Shown here: piece after piece, positions 33,669 to 44,013 of the stretch | Position numbering within the stretch: the first letter of the stretch is position 1 | Layout: each line of letters opens with the position of its first letter | DNA from: an uncultured Paracoccaceae bacterium | GTDB lineage: Bacteria; Pseudomonadota; Alphaproteobacteria; Rhodobacterales; Rhodobacteraceae | DNA: 64,000 nt | Assembly (NCBI GenBank): GCA_947495795.1 | Contig: CANMAI010000005.1 | Span: 1 to 64,000, forward strand | Direction: 5' to 3' | Program-made: the position numbers and the translations under genes | Notes under the pieces: model-generated | What the model saw: only the letters and a program-made list of their open reading frames with translations | The model's database searches: none | Told to the model about the DNA's origin: nothing

Positions 33669-34074
33669 CGCCCCCATTTCTGACAGGCGGTGATACCTCC
33701 GAGGTAGTTACCGAGAGCAGCGAAACGATCACTTCTCCGCGCTTCGCCTTCCTTGAAGGGAGGATTGGTCGCACTGCCTCCGATCTCGATATTGATATTC
33801 CGGGGCTGTTCGGCGATCCGACACGGATGGGAAGCTGACATTCCGGGCGCGCAGATGTGCAATTTCGGGGAATGACGTGATTTCGGACTTTGAGGCTGGG
33901 CTGGATCAGATTGACCTGCGCGCGCTCGGTACCGATTTCGCTGCTGTGCTGGCGGCGGCTTCGGACGATGGCGCGGATGTTGTGATCGACCTTGCAACTC
34001 TGGGTGGATCGGGGGAACTGCGGATTGTGAATGTGTTAGAGGCAGATCTGGGCGCGGGTGATTTTCTGCTCTGA
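33669..34074 (+). pseudogene. Deletion remnant of a second RTX-type paralogue
   Basis: From 33669 the DNA GCCCCCAT-TTCTGACAGGCGG parallels the start of the gene at 30598, but about a dozen bases including the ATG are missing. It encodes LTGGDTSEVVTESSETI and SDLDIDIPGLFGD, counterparts of the first 55 residues there. After a deletion it resumes at NDVISDFEAGLDQIDLRALG and ends with LEADLGAGDFLL, the counterpart of the C-terminal 65 residues. The beta repeats and RTX nonapeptides are gone. This is a relic of tandem duplication. Confidence 0.8.
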
Positions 34075-34162
34075 AACCCGCTCCTTTTCCTTCTGCGGGG
34101 TTGCTATTCACCGGACTCTCTTTCTACTTTGGCGCCAGAAAAAAACAGGGAGCTTCAAGCTT

Positions 34163-35740
34163 ATGAAAAAGACAACAGTTCTGGCCGCAGCCTTGCTGGC
34201 CACCACGGCGATGACCGCGAATGCGGAGACGCTGCGCTGGGCGCGTGCGGGCGATAGCCTGACAATGGACCCGCATGCGCAGAACGAGGGGCCGACCAGC
34301 GCGCTGGCGCACCAGATCATGGAGCCGCTGATCATGCGTGACATGACGGGTGCGATCGTGCCCGTGCTTGCCACGGAGTGGGAAGTTTCCGAGGCCGATC
34401 CAAGTGTCTGGATCTTCCAGCTACGCGAAGGCGTGACCTTCCATGACGGCGCGGAGTTCGACAGCTCGGACGCTGTATTCTCTTTCAACCGCGCAATGAC
34501 GGAAGACAGTGATTACAAGGAGTTGCTGGCATCTGTTAAGGAGGTGCGCGCGCCCTCGAAATATGTATTCGAGATCGTGACGGACGGGCCGAACCCGATC
34601 ATGCCATCCAACCTGACCAACCTGTTCATCATGGATGAGGATTGGGCCAACGCGAACAATGCCGTGAAGGTGCAGGATTATGAGGGTGGCGAGGATACGT
34701 TTGCTGCCAAGAACGCCAACGGCACCGGGCCTTACCGCCTGGTCAGCCGCGAGCCCGACACCAGGACTGTGATGCAGGCCTATGACGGCTACTGGGGCAA
34801 GGATGAGTTCCCGATGGCTGTGACGGAGATCATCTACACGCCGATCCAGAACGCGGCGACCCGTGTTGCGGCCCTGCTTTCGGGCGAGGTGGACTTCATT
34901 CAGGACGTTCCCGTGCAGGATCTGGCACGTGTGGACGGCACGGATGGCCTGCAGGTGATCACCGCGCCGCAGAACCGTGTGATCTTTCTGGGTATGAACC
35001 AGGGTGATGCGGATCTGGCCAATGACAATGTGGATGGCAAGAACCCATGGGCCGACAAGCGCGTGCGCGAAGCGGCGTTGATTGCCCTGAACCGCGACGC
35101 CATCAAGCAGGTGGTGATGCGTGACCAGTCAGTGCCCGCGGGCATGATCGCACCGCCCTTCGTGAATGGCTGGACAGCAGAGCTGGATGCGGTGCCGGAG
35201 ACGGATATCGAGAAGGCGAAGGCGCTGATGGAAGAGGCTGGCTACGGCGATGGTTTCTCCGTACAGCTCGATTGCCCGAATGACCGCTACATCAATGATG
35301 AGGCAATCTGTCAGGCGGCTGTGGGTATGCTCGCGCAGGCCGGGATTACGGTGAACCTCGATGCCAAGCCCAAGGCGCAGCACTTCCCGCTGATCAACAA
35401 TCTGGAAACGGATTTCTATATGCTGGGCTGGGGCGTTCCGACTTATGACAGCGAGTATGTCTTCAACTTCCTCGTGCACACGAAGGGGGAGAAGTACGGC
35501 TCGTGGAACGGCACGCGCTATTCCAACGCCGATCTCGATGCGAAGATCGTGGGGTTGGCTTCGCAGACTGATCTTGAGGCGCGGAATGCCACGATTGCCG
35601 AGATCTGGGGCACGGTGCAGGACGAGATCCTCTATCTGCCGATCCACCACCAAGTGCTGAACTGGGGGATGGCCGACAAGGTGGAAACCATCGTGGCACC
35701 GGACGACACGGCGAAGTTCAAGTATTTCACGCTGAACTGA
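34163..35740 (+). CDS. ABC transporter substrate-binding protein, family 5 (peptide/opine type)
   Basis: 525 residues with a Sec signal peptide (MKKTTVLAAALLATTAMTAN, cleavage after NA before ETLRW). The family 5 (DppA/OppA) fold is indicated by LRWARAGDSLTMDPHAQNEG, IMEPLIMRDMTGAIVPVLAT, FQLREGVTFHDGAEF and NANGTGPYRLVSREPDT. These bind peptides, nickel, opines or oligosaccharides. No dpp/opp permease or ATPase gene is nearby, so it is an orphan that must use a transporter encoded elsewhere. A canonical terminator follows. It lies between RTX-type copies. Confidence 0.9.
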   Translation: MKKTTVLAAALLATTAMTANAETLRWARAGDSLTMDPHAQNEGPTSALAHQIMEPLIMRDMTGAIVPVLATEWEVSEADPSVWIFQLREGVTFHDGAEFDSSDAVFSFNRAMTEDSDYKELLASVKEVRAPSKYVFEIVTDGPNPIMPSNLTNLFIMDEDWANANNAVKVQDYEGGEDTFAAKNANGTGPYRLVSREPDTRTVMQAYDGYWGKDEFPMAVTEIIYTPIQNAATRVAALLSGEVDFIQDVPVQDLARVDGTDGLQVITAPQNRVIFLGMNQGDADLANDNVDGKNPWADKRVREAALIALNRDAIKQVVMRDQSVPAGMIAPPFVNGWTAELDAVPETDIEKAKALMEEAGYGDGFSVQLDCPNDRYINDEAICQAAVGMLAQAGITVNLDAKPKAQHFPLINNLETDFYMLGWGVPTYDSEYVFNFLVHTKGEKYGSWNGTRYSNADLDAKIVGLASQTDLEARNATIAEIWGTVQDEILYLPIHHQVLNWGMADKVETIVAPDDTAKFKYFTLN

Positions 35741-35790
35741 GGGTAACAGTCGCGCGCCGGATGCGGCGCGCCCCGACAGCCGCAATCGGC

Positions 35791-35823
35791 AAGGCACCGC
35801 TTGTATTCGAGCGGTGCCTTTTT
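35791..35823 (+). terminator. Rho-independent terminator after the family 5 binding protein
   Basis: AAGGCACCGCT (35791-35801) pairs with AGCGGTGCCTT (35810-35820) over an 8-nt loop, and a run of five T (35819-35823) follows. It is a perfect 11-bp stem and a textbook intrinsic terminator. Confidence 0.92.
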
Positions 35824-36020
35824 GTTGCCCAAGTTCCTTGGTCTGCGAGGGGTGTTCATAGTGGAACAGTGCGACACCGCTCCGGTTGGATGGATGTCCT
35901 GCAGCGCAAATTACAGTGACTTCCCATAAGTCGGATTCAGATTTTTGGGATGTCGCTCCAGCAGGAACATCGGACCTGACATGCGTTATGCACGGAAATG
36001 TATTTGAGTAGGACCGGACC

Positions 36021-36773
36021 ATGGGTCGGGCATCGCGGGTTGAGACGTTTGTAAGGCAAACAGAAGGGTGCAGGCACTTGCGCGCCTGCTGGGATTTTCT
36101 GGGTGCACATTTGGCTGAACTCGGGTTCGACCGGCTTTTGTATGGAAGCGGATTGCGGCTTGCATCGGAACTGCATCACAACCTTGCCGATGTGATCGTC
36201 CTCTCAACCTACCCACGGGAACTGATGGGCCCGCTTCTGGAGAAGCGGCTTTTCGTGCATGATGCTATGTTCCGGTGGGTGATGCGTAACACAGGCGCCA
36301 AAAGCTGGTCTTACGCGCGGGAGCGGTATGCATCAGTTGATATTTCCAGAGATGAGCGTGCGTTCTTCGAGATGGCCAATCTGGCTGGCGTCTCAGCGGG
36401 GTATGTCTACGCCTTTCCGTCGAAGAAGAACGGCCTGAAATCGGCTTTCGGGCTCTGCTATCGGGCGGGCCATGCGCAGGATCATGTGGATGCGGTGTGG
36501 GACGCGTTCGGCGCGGAGATCATTGCGCTGCTCAATGTCTTTGAATTGAGTGCTGGAGCGCTGCCGAGCCACGCGCCGGAGGAGGCACTTTCGCCCCGCC
36601 AGACGGAGGTGCTGCGCCTGGCTGCCGAGGGGCGCACCATCTCTGAAATTGCGGAGTTGCTCGGCCTGCATCGCCGGACGGTGGACGATCACATGACCAA
36701 GGCGCGGGAAACTCTGGGCGTTGGTTCCACGTTGCAGGCCGCGGTTCGCGCCACCAAACAAAGGCAAATTTAA
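36021..36773 (+). CDS. LuxR-family transcriptional regulator (solo)
   Basis: 250 residues. The N-terminal 165 residues resemble the autoinducer-binding domain, with conserved aromatics (the WSYARERY and YVYAFPSKKNGLKSAFGL regions). The C-terminal GerE-type HTH runs from LSPRQTEVLRLAAEGRTISE to about residue 240. No luxI synthase gene is in the window, so it is a solo that may sense exogenous or remote signals. It precedes the intact RTX-type gene by 91 bp on the same strand, making that gene an obvious candidate target. The GGA(C)CGGA ribosome site is weak. Confidence 0.88.
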   Translation: MGRASRVETFVRQTEGCRHLRACWDFLGAHLAELGFDRLLYGSGLRLASELHHNLADVIVLSTYPRELMGPLLEKRLFVHDAMFRWVMRNTGAKSWSYARERYASVDISRDERAFFEMANLAGVSAGYVYAFPSKKNGLKSAFGLCYRAGHAQDHVDAVWDAFGAEIIALLNVFELSAGALPSHAPEEALSPRQTEVLRLAAEGRTISEIAELLGLHRRTVDDHMTKARETLGVGSTLQAAVRATKQRQI

Positions 36774-36864
36774 GGCGGGTTGGCCCGTGATATTTCACCT
36801 TTGACGCGTGTTGGGGAACGCTTGATAGATGAGGCTACCCCCACACCAACAAAGGATGCTCCCA

Positions 36865-38187
36865 ATGCCCGTAATTACCTTGCCTGACGGTGGAACCGAT
36901 GATGTGATCCTCCAGTCCGGAGATACGATCCGGTTGCTGGCGGGTGACAGCTATACCGGAGAACTGACCGTCGATGCGATTGCCAATCCCCTGCTCTTGG
37001 ACGCTCCGATTGTTTCCGATGCAACTGTGATCATTGGCGGTGATCTCACGATCCCGGACCACGGCTTCGCTGACGGTGAATTTTATCCCGCCGGTCTCTG
37101 GGTTTTTGGAGGTCGGTCTGTATTCAGCCTTGACCCTGACCCAGTTGCTGATCCAGCCCGCAACAACACCCTGATCGTTCGGGAAAGTGGCAGGGTGGAG
37201 TGCACCAATCTGCAAGTGGTTTCAGAAGATGCGCATTTTGAAAATCATGGACTGATTGTCGAAGCAGATAGAAGCCGGATCACCTTTCCTTTCGTTTCCG
37301 TCACGGGAGATGGATCTACATTCCGGAACACAGGCAGTATTCTGGATTCGACATCCACTGGGGTCAGCCTTGCTGGCGGCGGGATAATCGCTAGAAATAG
37401 CGGCGTTATAGAAGGTAGCATCGCTGCTGTAAGTTATAGTCATGCGCAATCTACCGGTGCTGACGATGGCCTGCAGTTTTTCAATTCCGGTTCAATTCTT
37501 GGTGGGGCCCATGCATTCACCGCTTCGGCAGACAACGTTGTGCTGCGCAACAGTGGGCTGATTGAGCAGAATTCTGCAGCGGTGGCAGATGTCTACACTC
37601 ATAACGATGTTTACACGAGAGCAGTTGAGATTCTTGGAGAGGCTTCGGAGATATATAATAGCGGAACAATCATTGGGGACGTTTATGTGTTTGAAGGCGA
37701 AGATCGCTATATCGGTGCGGGCGGTCGTGTCGAAGGCACAATAAATCTTGGCAGCGGCAACGACCGTGGTTTCGGTGGCGATTTCGCGGATGTGATGGTC
37801 GGTGGCGCTGGCAATGACGTGTTGAACGGGCGCGGTGGCGCGGATGATCTTTCAGGCGGCACCGGCAATGACAGGCTGGTAGGCGGCGACGGTGCAGACA
37901 GGTTGGAGGGCGGTGCCGGATACAACTGGCTGACGGGTGGTGCAGGGCGGGATACATTCGTCTTTGATAGCGGTTCGGGTACTACGGCCATCCGGGATTT
38001 TGAGGACGGTGTGGATGTGATCGAGATCGCGGACGTGTTCGCCGATATTGATGCGCTTCTGGCGGCTGCAAGCGACAGTGCGCGGGGTGTGCGGATAGCG
38101 CTTTCCGAGGATGCAACGATTATTCTTGAAGGCCTGGCGGTCTCGGATCTTTCGGCTTCGGATTTCAATATTCTGAGCCTCGCCTAA
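36865..38187 (+). CDS. Beta-repeat/RTX calcium-binding secreted protein, intact paralogue
   Basis: 440 residues from the ATG at 36865 (AAGGA site); an in-frame ATG at 36829 is less likely. The N terminus [20 protein letters not shown] matches the two broken copies at 30.6 and 33.7 kb. Residues about 60-290 carry repeated NSGxI/NTGSI units predicted to form a beta-solenoid. Residues about 296-375 hold RTX nonapeptides ([36 protein letters not shown]), which bind calcium. The tail [17 protein letters not shown] is the probable type I secretion signal. It lacks a Sec signal. A surface or secreted adhesin-like role is plausible; no enzyme domain is visible. Confidence 0.88.
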   Translation: MPVITLPDGGTDDVILQSGDTIRLLAGDSYTGELTVDAIANPLLLDAPIVSDATVIIGGDLTIPDHGFADGEFYPAGLWVFGGRSVFSLDPDPVADPARNNTLIVRESGRVECTNLQVVSEDAHFENHGLIVEADRSRITFPFVSVTGDGSTFRNTGSILDSTSTGVSLAGGGIIARNSGVIEGSIAAVSYSHAQSTGADDGLQFFNSGSILGGAHAFTASADNVVLRNSGLIEQNSAAVADVYTHNDVYTRAVEILGEASEIYNSGTIIGDVYVFEGEDRYIGAGGRVEGTINLGSGNDRGFGGDFADVMVGGAGNDVLNGRGGADDLSGGTGNDRLVGGDGADRLEGGAGYNWLTGGAGRDTFVFDSGSGTTAIRDFEDGVDVIEIADVFADIDALLAAASDSARGVRIALSEDATIILEGLAVSDLSASDFNILSLA

Positions 38188-38215
38188 TCCGGGGCAGGCC
38201 ACAAGCCGTTTACTG

Positions 38216-38243
38216 AAGGAAGGGGTTTGCGCCCCTTCCTTTT
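38216..38243 (+). terminator. Rho-independent terminator after the RTX-type gene
   Basis: AAGGAAGGGG (38216-38225) pairs perfectly with CCCCTTCCTT (38232-38241) over TTTGCG and ends in TTTT. It lies 29 bp after the RTX-type stop codon. Confidence 0.88.
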
Positions 38244-38676
38244 GTTTCGAATGGGTTGCGATGGATCGAGATTGTTTCGCTCAACGGCAGATGCGTGTGA
38301 AGCCTGAGCGTGTTCGGCAGTGCCTTGCCGCAAAGTTGGTAGCCGGTGCGCTTGGGGTGATGTCGCGAAGTTTAGGTACTTTTGTCTGAACATATAAGAC
38401 TGACTACTTCGAAATATGGGTCGGCCTTTGGTGCCTCGGTACTTTGGGGCATGGAGTGTGCAAAACTTAGGTATTGGCTTGGGAGAGGCTATAAGTATCT
38501 GATTTTGATGGTCCAATTTTTTTTGAGGCGAGATTGAGCATATCGTCAAAGATGTTTGTTACAGCTTTGTCTTTGCCATCGCGCGTGTAGCGCTTGAAGA
38601 CATCCTCCGACACCAGATCATAATTCCTTAAGATGTTGATGCTTGAACCCGGATACATCGAGCAAGGAGATGTGTG
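38244..38676. other. Intergenic region before the chemotaxis receptor
   Basis: About 430 bp with no supported gene. It is moderately AT-rich towards 38380-38540, where the promoter of the receptor gene may lie. No repeats or hairpins of note were found. Confidence 0.5.
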
Positions 38677-40932
38677 ATGATGACCGGTTGGAGTGTTGGG
38701 CGCCGCATTTATTTTGGTTTCGGGGTGGTGCTTGCAATCCTGGCATCGCTCGCGGCCTTCAGTTTCATGTCGACAGTGAACCAGAGTGATACTTTTACAG
38801 AGTATCGGGGAACGGCCCGGCAAACCCTTCTGATCAATGATCTGGTCGAGGATCTTTTTCAGGCGCGGATGGCCGCACTGAAATACCGGGCTAGCCGAAG
38901 CGATGAGATGGCTGAAGAGGTTTCCAGCAACATCGCCGAGATAACGGCCACAGCGCCGGAATTGCTTGAGCTCTTTGCAGACGAGCCTGAAACGCTTTCT
39001 GAATTGCAGGCTTTGAAAGATCAGGTGGAGCAATATGGCGCAGCATTTGGTGAGATGAGAGTGCTGCAATCCGCACGGGAGGCAGAGGTTGCCAGACTTG
39101 TGGAACTTGGCCCGGCAACGCGTGCCTTGCTGACGGAAACAATGGAGGCCGCCTTCGCTGAGAGCAATAGGGATGCGGCGTATCGGGCCGGACTTGCACA
39201 GCAGGAACTGATGCTTGGGCGTTTTTACATGGAACGGTTTTTGCTGACGAATTCCGAAGAGGCCTTTGCCCGATCCTCGGAAGAGCTGAGTGAGGCACTG
39301 GTGCATGCGCAAGCGCTTATGGAGAGCCTTGATACCGAGGGGCAGCGCAATAAAACCTCGGTTGTGATCGAAAACATAGGCGCTTACATGCAGACGTCTG
39401 CTGAGATCCGGCGGATCGTGATGACGCGCAACGAGATCAGGGAAGCGCGACTTGATGTGATTGGCCCTGCGGTTCAGGACGGCATGGAAAGCATTGTTGA
39501 GGCGGTGGTGGCGCACCAGAACGTTCTGGGGCCGGAAGGCACGCGCCTGGCCCTGGAGGCAGAGAGGAACATTGTTCTGATCGCACTGATCGCATGCGGT
39601 ATCGGCGCTGGTCTGGCTCTGCTGATTTCCCGCTCCGTTGCGGCGAGCTTGCGCAATATGGCGAATGGTATGCACGCGCTTGCGGAAGGTGATCTGACGG
39701 TTGAAATCGTTGGTGCGGAGCAAAAACACGAGCTTGGGCTGATGGCCCGCGCCCTTGAAGTGTTCAAGGAAAATGCACTTAAGGTGCGTGCTCTGGCTGC
39801 GGAGAAAGAAGCACAGGACATCGCGGCAATTGAAGCCCGCCAGAAGATGATGGACGAGCTTCAATCCTCTTTCGGAACGGTGGTTTCCGCTGCTGTACGG
39901 GGCGATTTCAAGGGCCGGGTTCCGACGGACTTCCCGGATGATGAACTGAACGAGCTTGCGTCCGGCGTGAACCGCCTTCTGGAAACGGTGAATGTTGGTG
40001 TGGACGAGACGGGCCGGGTCCTTGCGCGCATCGCCGAAGGCGACCTTCAGGATCAGATGAAGGGTGATTTCCAGGGCGAGTTTGCGGCCCTTCAGAGCAG
40101 CGTGAACGAGACGGTCGGAAAGCTCTCGGGCCTGATTTCCGATATCGCTACCACGACACGGCAGGTAAAGGGCAACGCGGTGGATATCAGCGGCGGTTCC
40201 TCGGCACTTTCCGAGCGGGCCGGCCAGCAGGCGGCTTCTCTCGAGGAGACCGCGGCGACGATGGAGGAGATGTCTGCCTCCATTCGCGCGAATGCCGACA
40301 GCTCCGCGAGCGCGCAGTCTCTGGCGGCCGATGCTTCTCAGCGGGCGCATTCGGGCGGTGAGATCGTGCAGAGCGCGATCAACGCCATGTCCGAGATCGA
40401 GGAAAGTGCATCAAAGATCGCCGAGATCATTTCCGTGATCGATGGCATCTCGTTCCAGACAAACCTGCTTGCGTTGAATGCTGCGGTTGAGGCAGCGCGC
40501 GCCGGTGATGCTGGAAAAGGTTTTGCTGTGGTTGCATCCGAGGTGCGTGCGCTTGCGCAACGTTCATCCGATGCATCGGCCGACATCCGTAAGCTGATCG
40601 AGATGAGTGAGCATCAGGTTTCCACCGGTGTCCGTTTCGTGACCGATACCGGTTCGTCTTTGGAAGGAATCGTTTCTTCCATTGCACAGGTGGAAGAGGC
40701 GATTGCGGACATTGCTGCGGCAAGCGCGGAGCAATCCACCGGTGCGCAGGAGATCAACACCGTGATGAGCCAACTCGACGGCCTGACGCAGCAGAATTCC
40801 AGCATGGCGGAGAAAAGCGCGTCTAACGCCCGCACCCTGCAGACAAGTGCGGAGCATCTTGAGCGCTTGATCAGCATGTTCACGTTGGGCAAGGGTGGAA
40901 AGGCCGAGCAGGCTCGGAAATCTGCGGCATAA
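38677..40932 (+). CDS. Methyl-accepting chemotaxis protein
   Basis: 751 residues from the ATG at 38677 (AAGGAG site). Transmembrane helix 1 is at about residues 10-30, a helical periplasmic sensor at about 31-295, and helix 2 at about 297-320 ([20 protein letters not shown]). Two HAMP-like segments follow (around 320-372 and 430-500, the second with [20 protein letters not shown]). The long cytoplasmic coiled-coil has the invariant hairpin tip [20 protein letters not shown] at about 590. The C terminus lacks the CheR/CheB-tethering NWETF-type pentapeptide. It signals through CheA/CheW encoded elsewhere. The helical-bundle sensor fits small ligands such as organic acids, but the ligand is unknown. 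Confidence 0.93.
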   Translation: MMTGWSVGRRIYFGFGVVLAILASLAAFSFMSTVNQSDTFTEYRGTARQTLLINDLVEDLFQARMAALKYRASRSDEMAEEVSSNIAEITATAPELLELFADEPETLSELQALKDQVEQYGAAFGEMRVLQSAREAEVARLVELGPATRALLTETMEAAFAESNRDAAYRAGLAQQELMLGRFYMERFLLTNSEEAFARSSEELSEALVHAQALMESLDTEGQRNKTSVVIENIGAYMQTSAEIRRIVMTRNEIREARLDVIGPAVQDGMESIVEAVVAHQNVLGPEGTRLALEAERNIVLIALIACGIGAGLALLISRSVAASLRNMANGMHALAEGDLTVEIVGAEQKHELGLMARALEVFKENALKVRALAAEKEAQDIAAIEARQKMMDELQSSFGTVVSAAVRGDFKGRVPTDFPDDELNELASGVNRLLETVNVGVDETGRVLARIAEGDLQDQMKGDFQGEFAALQSSVNETVGKLSGLISDIATTTRQVKGNAVDISGGSSALSERAGQQAASLEETAATMEEMSASIRANADSSASAQSLAADASQRAHSGGEIVQSAINAMSEIEESASKIAEIISVIDGISFQTNLLALNAAVEAARAGDAGKGFAVVASEVRALAQRSSDASADIRKLIEMSEHQVSTGVRFVTDTGSSLEGIVSSIAQVEEAIADIAAASAEQSTGAQEINTVMSQLDGLTQQNSSMAEKSASNARTLQTSAEHLERLISMFTLGKGGKAEQARKSAA

Positions 40933-41569
40933 ATGGCTTGGCGGTGGCGCGGATGTGTTTCCGCGCCTCTCGCCTCGCCCGGTTTGACTTCATCCGGGAG
41001 CGCTTACGGACGCAGGCGAAGTGAAGCATTTTTGCCTTGTTTGTTGTGGTGCTATCGAAGGCTTCTCTCTCAGGGAGGGCCGCAGCGAACGCGGATTGGG
41101 CCGACGGCGTGTTCACCACAGCGGGCAGAGGACCCGCCGGGCAGACTTCCTGCGAAAACGAACGGCGATAAATCCGGAAAAGCCCGCTGGCAAAGAACGG
41201 AACGCGGATTTTCGGCCGTTCGTGCTGCAGTACCTCACCCGGATATTCAGTGGAACCCAACGACTGATCGAAAGCACATTTTGACCGGGTTGCGAAGATG
41301 CTCTGTCGTGCCTGAAGGGAAAGAGAATGACCGATGGAGGCTTACCCCCTTTAAAGGCGTCGCGGTCGATATGTGCCAGCTGTCACGTTCTTTCCTGATA
41401 TTTGTGAGCTGAAAGCTGCAATGCGATTGGAGACTGGTCTGACGGGACAGGGTTCTTGAATACCTGCCGGTTTTGTCGCGATACCATTCCACCTTCTTCA
41501 AACGCTTTGAGCGCTTCTGCACTTTGCGAGGATCTTTGCGTTCCGAGGCAGGCGGTGTCTGTGGCTGGC
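40933..41569. other. Region without recognisable genes
   Basis: About 640 bp after the chemotaxis receptor. All frames on both strands are short or of shadow type, and none gives a protein I recognise. Together with the transposase relic that follows, this looks like a decaying accessory patch. Confidence 0.5.
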
Positions 41570-42230
41570 TGATCCAAACCATCGGGTGTACGAGGTTGAT
41601 CCGCATTTGTATGATCTGGCGGTTTTCCACAGTGGAAGCGATGTGTCGGAAGCGCTTGCGTCTGTTGAAGAGGCATTCGGCCAAGTGTCGCTTTTGTGTG
41701 AAGGGCCAATTGATCGGGCGCGCTTCCGGGCGAGTTGGGGTGCGCTTGGTATGGGCTGCGGTATCCAGATTGTCTGCAATAAGTGTACGGAGATGATCGG
41801 CGCCATCAACGGAGGCGGTTATGGCGCGCCGGGTATCCGCCAGCCTTTCGATCAGGCCCGCGGCCTGTGGGCATTGATCCTAACGGCCCGCTGTCCGGCA
41901 GGCCGCGCGCACCGAGGCTTGGGTGGGTCTTGGTTGCAAGGCCGTATTTGGAACGGCCAATGCTGACAGCTCTACGCCCCCCTTTTGATCGGTCGCGTCG
42001 GCGTTGGCTTGCGGATTGTGATAATGAGCAGCACGAATGCACCGTTCGCCAGTTTCCGATTTCGGGTGGAAGGCCGCCTGCGGCGTTGCCCTGTGCGTAA
42101 GCCAGAGGATCGCTTCGGTAAGTGAACATGGCACTTCCCCGGACGACCATGGCCGCCATGCTGACGTGAAACCAACGGCTCGATTATCGTCCTCGGCCTG
42201 TCACCCGAAATTCGGCTGCTCAAGATCGCC
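41570..42230 (-). pseudogene. IS5-family transposase relic, multiply frameshifted
   Basis: Three blocks in different minus-strand frames line up in order with IS5-type transposases. TIIEPLVSRQHGGHGRPGK near 42190-42130 matches the N-terminal IEPLLP...GRPGK. LPPEIGNWRTVH and then GRSKYGLATKTH (41958-41923) match LPxxYGxWxTVH and GRSRGGLTTKIH. HLAECLFNRRKRFRHIAS near 41690-41635 matches HLxExxFxxLKxFRxIAT. Frameshifts and a deletion separate the blocks and much of the DDE core is missing. Terminal repeats were not found. The element is long dead. Confidence 0.7.
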
Positions 42231-42391
42231 TCGCACTCCACCGACTGCGATAACAGATTTTCCGGGCAGGGCAGGTTGGGGTGCAGTGGTTTCTGTGCAC
42301 TTGTGCCGCTGGCCGCTGCGGCTTTGGGGCCATTTTTTCTGACCCGCACCCCGTTTCCTGCTTGCCGGTACTCACCCGGAGCGGATTTCAA

Positions 42392-43753
42392 CTACTTCCC
42401 GGCGTTCAGAATTTCAAAATGCAGACCCTTGGCCGTGCGGTTGGCGAAGCCTTCCCAGTGGGTGTGCTCCGGCTTCTTGGTGCCGTCTTCCTCCAGCGCC
42501 CAGACGCCCGCATTGGAGGCGGGCGTGAGCGTGAGGAAAGGCTCCATATCAGCGTTCGCATTGAGGTATTTGCCGAGCCACGCGGTGACGAAGTGCTGGG
42601 AGATGTTGTTCATCCGCACGTTATCCCACACGGCATCGCTGTAGTGCTCGGAGAGGTTGAAGCCCAGTGCGTCATCATAGACATCCGCCTCCTCCGGCGC
42701 GGGCATCGGCGCGCCTGCATTGTGGTTTGCGTTCTCAAAGGTGAGGAGCGCGCGATCGACGCTGGTGGTTGCGGCCCAGATGGCACGAATGCCGGTTTCA
42801 TATTCTGAAACGTCATCCACGGAGCCTGCGATGAAGAGCATCGGGACTTGCACGCCCTTGAGTGTCTCTTCATCCCAGAACTGGCGGTTCATACCCCACG
42901 GGCCGAAGGCGATGGCCGTTTTGATGCGGGGATCGGGTAGGGAATTGTGCGTTTCGCTGCCGCTCAGATGGATGCCGAGCGTTCCGTGCGGGCCGCCCCA
43001 TGGGTAGTCCACAGAGGTTTGCGTGACGCCGCCGCCGGCCGTGATGATCGCGCCATACCCGCCCATTGAATAGCCGATAATTGCTGTGTTCGTGGGATCG
43101 ACGAGGCCGTTGAGGAAGGAGGTTTCATCCGTTGAAAGCTTCGCAATCTCATCGAGAACGAAAAGCTGATCGAGGGGACGGTTGACGAGTGTGGAGCCGA
43201 AGGCCGCGCGGGTGCGGTACGTGGAGTCCGTATGGTCAATCGAGGCGACGACATAGCCCTTAGAGGCGAGATTTTCGCCGAGATGGGACAGAAGGTAGCG
43301 ATTGCCGGGATAGCCGTGCGAGATGATGACGAGCGGGTAGGGTGCCGCTTCACGGGTGGGTTCAGCACCGCGCGCGGCCTTGCCTGTGAGGCTGACCTCT
43401 GTTTTGCCATCGCGGAGATAGGCCCGAAGCTCGCGCGCGCCATTGGCATCCGGGAAGGCAGGATACCAGAATTCAACCGTCAGCGGCCTGTCATATTCCG
43501 GCAGTGGTTCCGGCGGGGCGGCGGCGGGATCGATAGCCAGAATGTCGATCTGACCGGGGTTGACGAAATCGAGCGTGCGCACACCGATATCATGGGGGCC
43601 GTAGGCGGCAAGCGTGGGCGCATCCGGGCGCTGAGTGTCTATCCGGTTTTCTGCCAAGGCGGTCCCGGATGAGAGAATGCTGCCCGCCGCAGAGACGATG
43701 AGCGCGGTTTGAATGATCTTGGCTTGAATGAGCCTGGTATGGATTTTGGGCAT
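42392..43753 (-). CDS. Exported alpha/beta hydrolase (dienelactone hydrolase/PAF-acetylhydrolase-like)
   Basis: 453 residues with a long N-terminal signal peptide (hydrophobic residues about 12-33, likely cleavage after TALA). The hydrolase core has the oxyanion region LVIISHGYPGNRYLLSHLGE, the nucleophile elbow IIGYSMGGYGAI, and an acid/His near FIAGSVDD and FENANHNAG. Such periplasmic enzymes hydrolyse esters, lactones or acyl chains. The C-terminal 60 residues (GVWALEEDGTKKPEHTHWEG) are outside the usual core. It is divergent from the molybdenum-enzyme genes with a 260-bp gap, in which I saw no specific site. Confidence 0.82.
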   Translation of the reverse strand: MPKIHTRLIQAKIIQTALIVSAAGSILSSGTALAENRIDTQRPDAPTLAAYGPHDIGVRTLDFVNPGQIDILAIDPAAAPPEPLPEYDRPLTVEFWYPAFPDANGARELRAYLRDGKTEVSLTGKAARGAEPTREAAPYPLVIISHGYPGNRYLLSHLGENLASKGYVVASIDHTDSTYRTRAAFGSTLVNRPLDQLFVLDEIAKLSTDETSFLNGLVDPTNTAIIGYSMGGYGAIITAGGGVTQTSVDYPWGGPHGTLGIHLSGSETHNSLPDPRIKTAIAFGPWGMNRQFWDEETLKGVQVPMLFIAGSVDDVSEYETGIRAIWAATTSVDRALLTFENANHNAGAPMPAPEEADVYDDALGFNLSEHYSDAVWDNVRMNNISQHFVTAWLGKYLNANADMEPFLTLTPASNAGVWALEEDGTKKPEHTHWEGFANRTAKGLHFEILNAGK

Positions 43754-44013
43754 TGCGTTTCTTTCAGCCTGGCCGAGCGAAGGTTTATTTCTGGTTGGTA
43801 TAGGATCGTAATGACTTTTCTATAACACACACGCGGAAGCTCAAGGGCAACGAAGAGGCTTCCCCCTGCGATTGTCTGGACATGGCAACCCATTTATTCC
43901 GGTTTTGCTATTGGATGCGGACAATTGCGCGCTACCTGTTACGGATGGATTTCAAGCTTTCCGGCGCGTTCTGAGGCCGGACGTATGACCCAAAGAATGA
44001 CAGGGGGATTAAT

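Noticed and set aside
35920-36020. Lux-box-like palindrome upstream of the LuxR solo (around ACCTGACATGCGTTATGCACGG)
   Set aside because: The two halves do not match each other well, so symmetry is no better than chance.
38467-40350. 627-codon minus-strand frame opposite the chemotaxis receptor
   Set aside because: A His/Arg/Leu-rich shadow of the receptor gene, with no recognisable motif or start signal.
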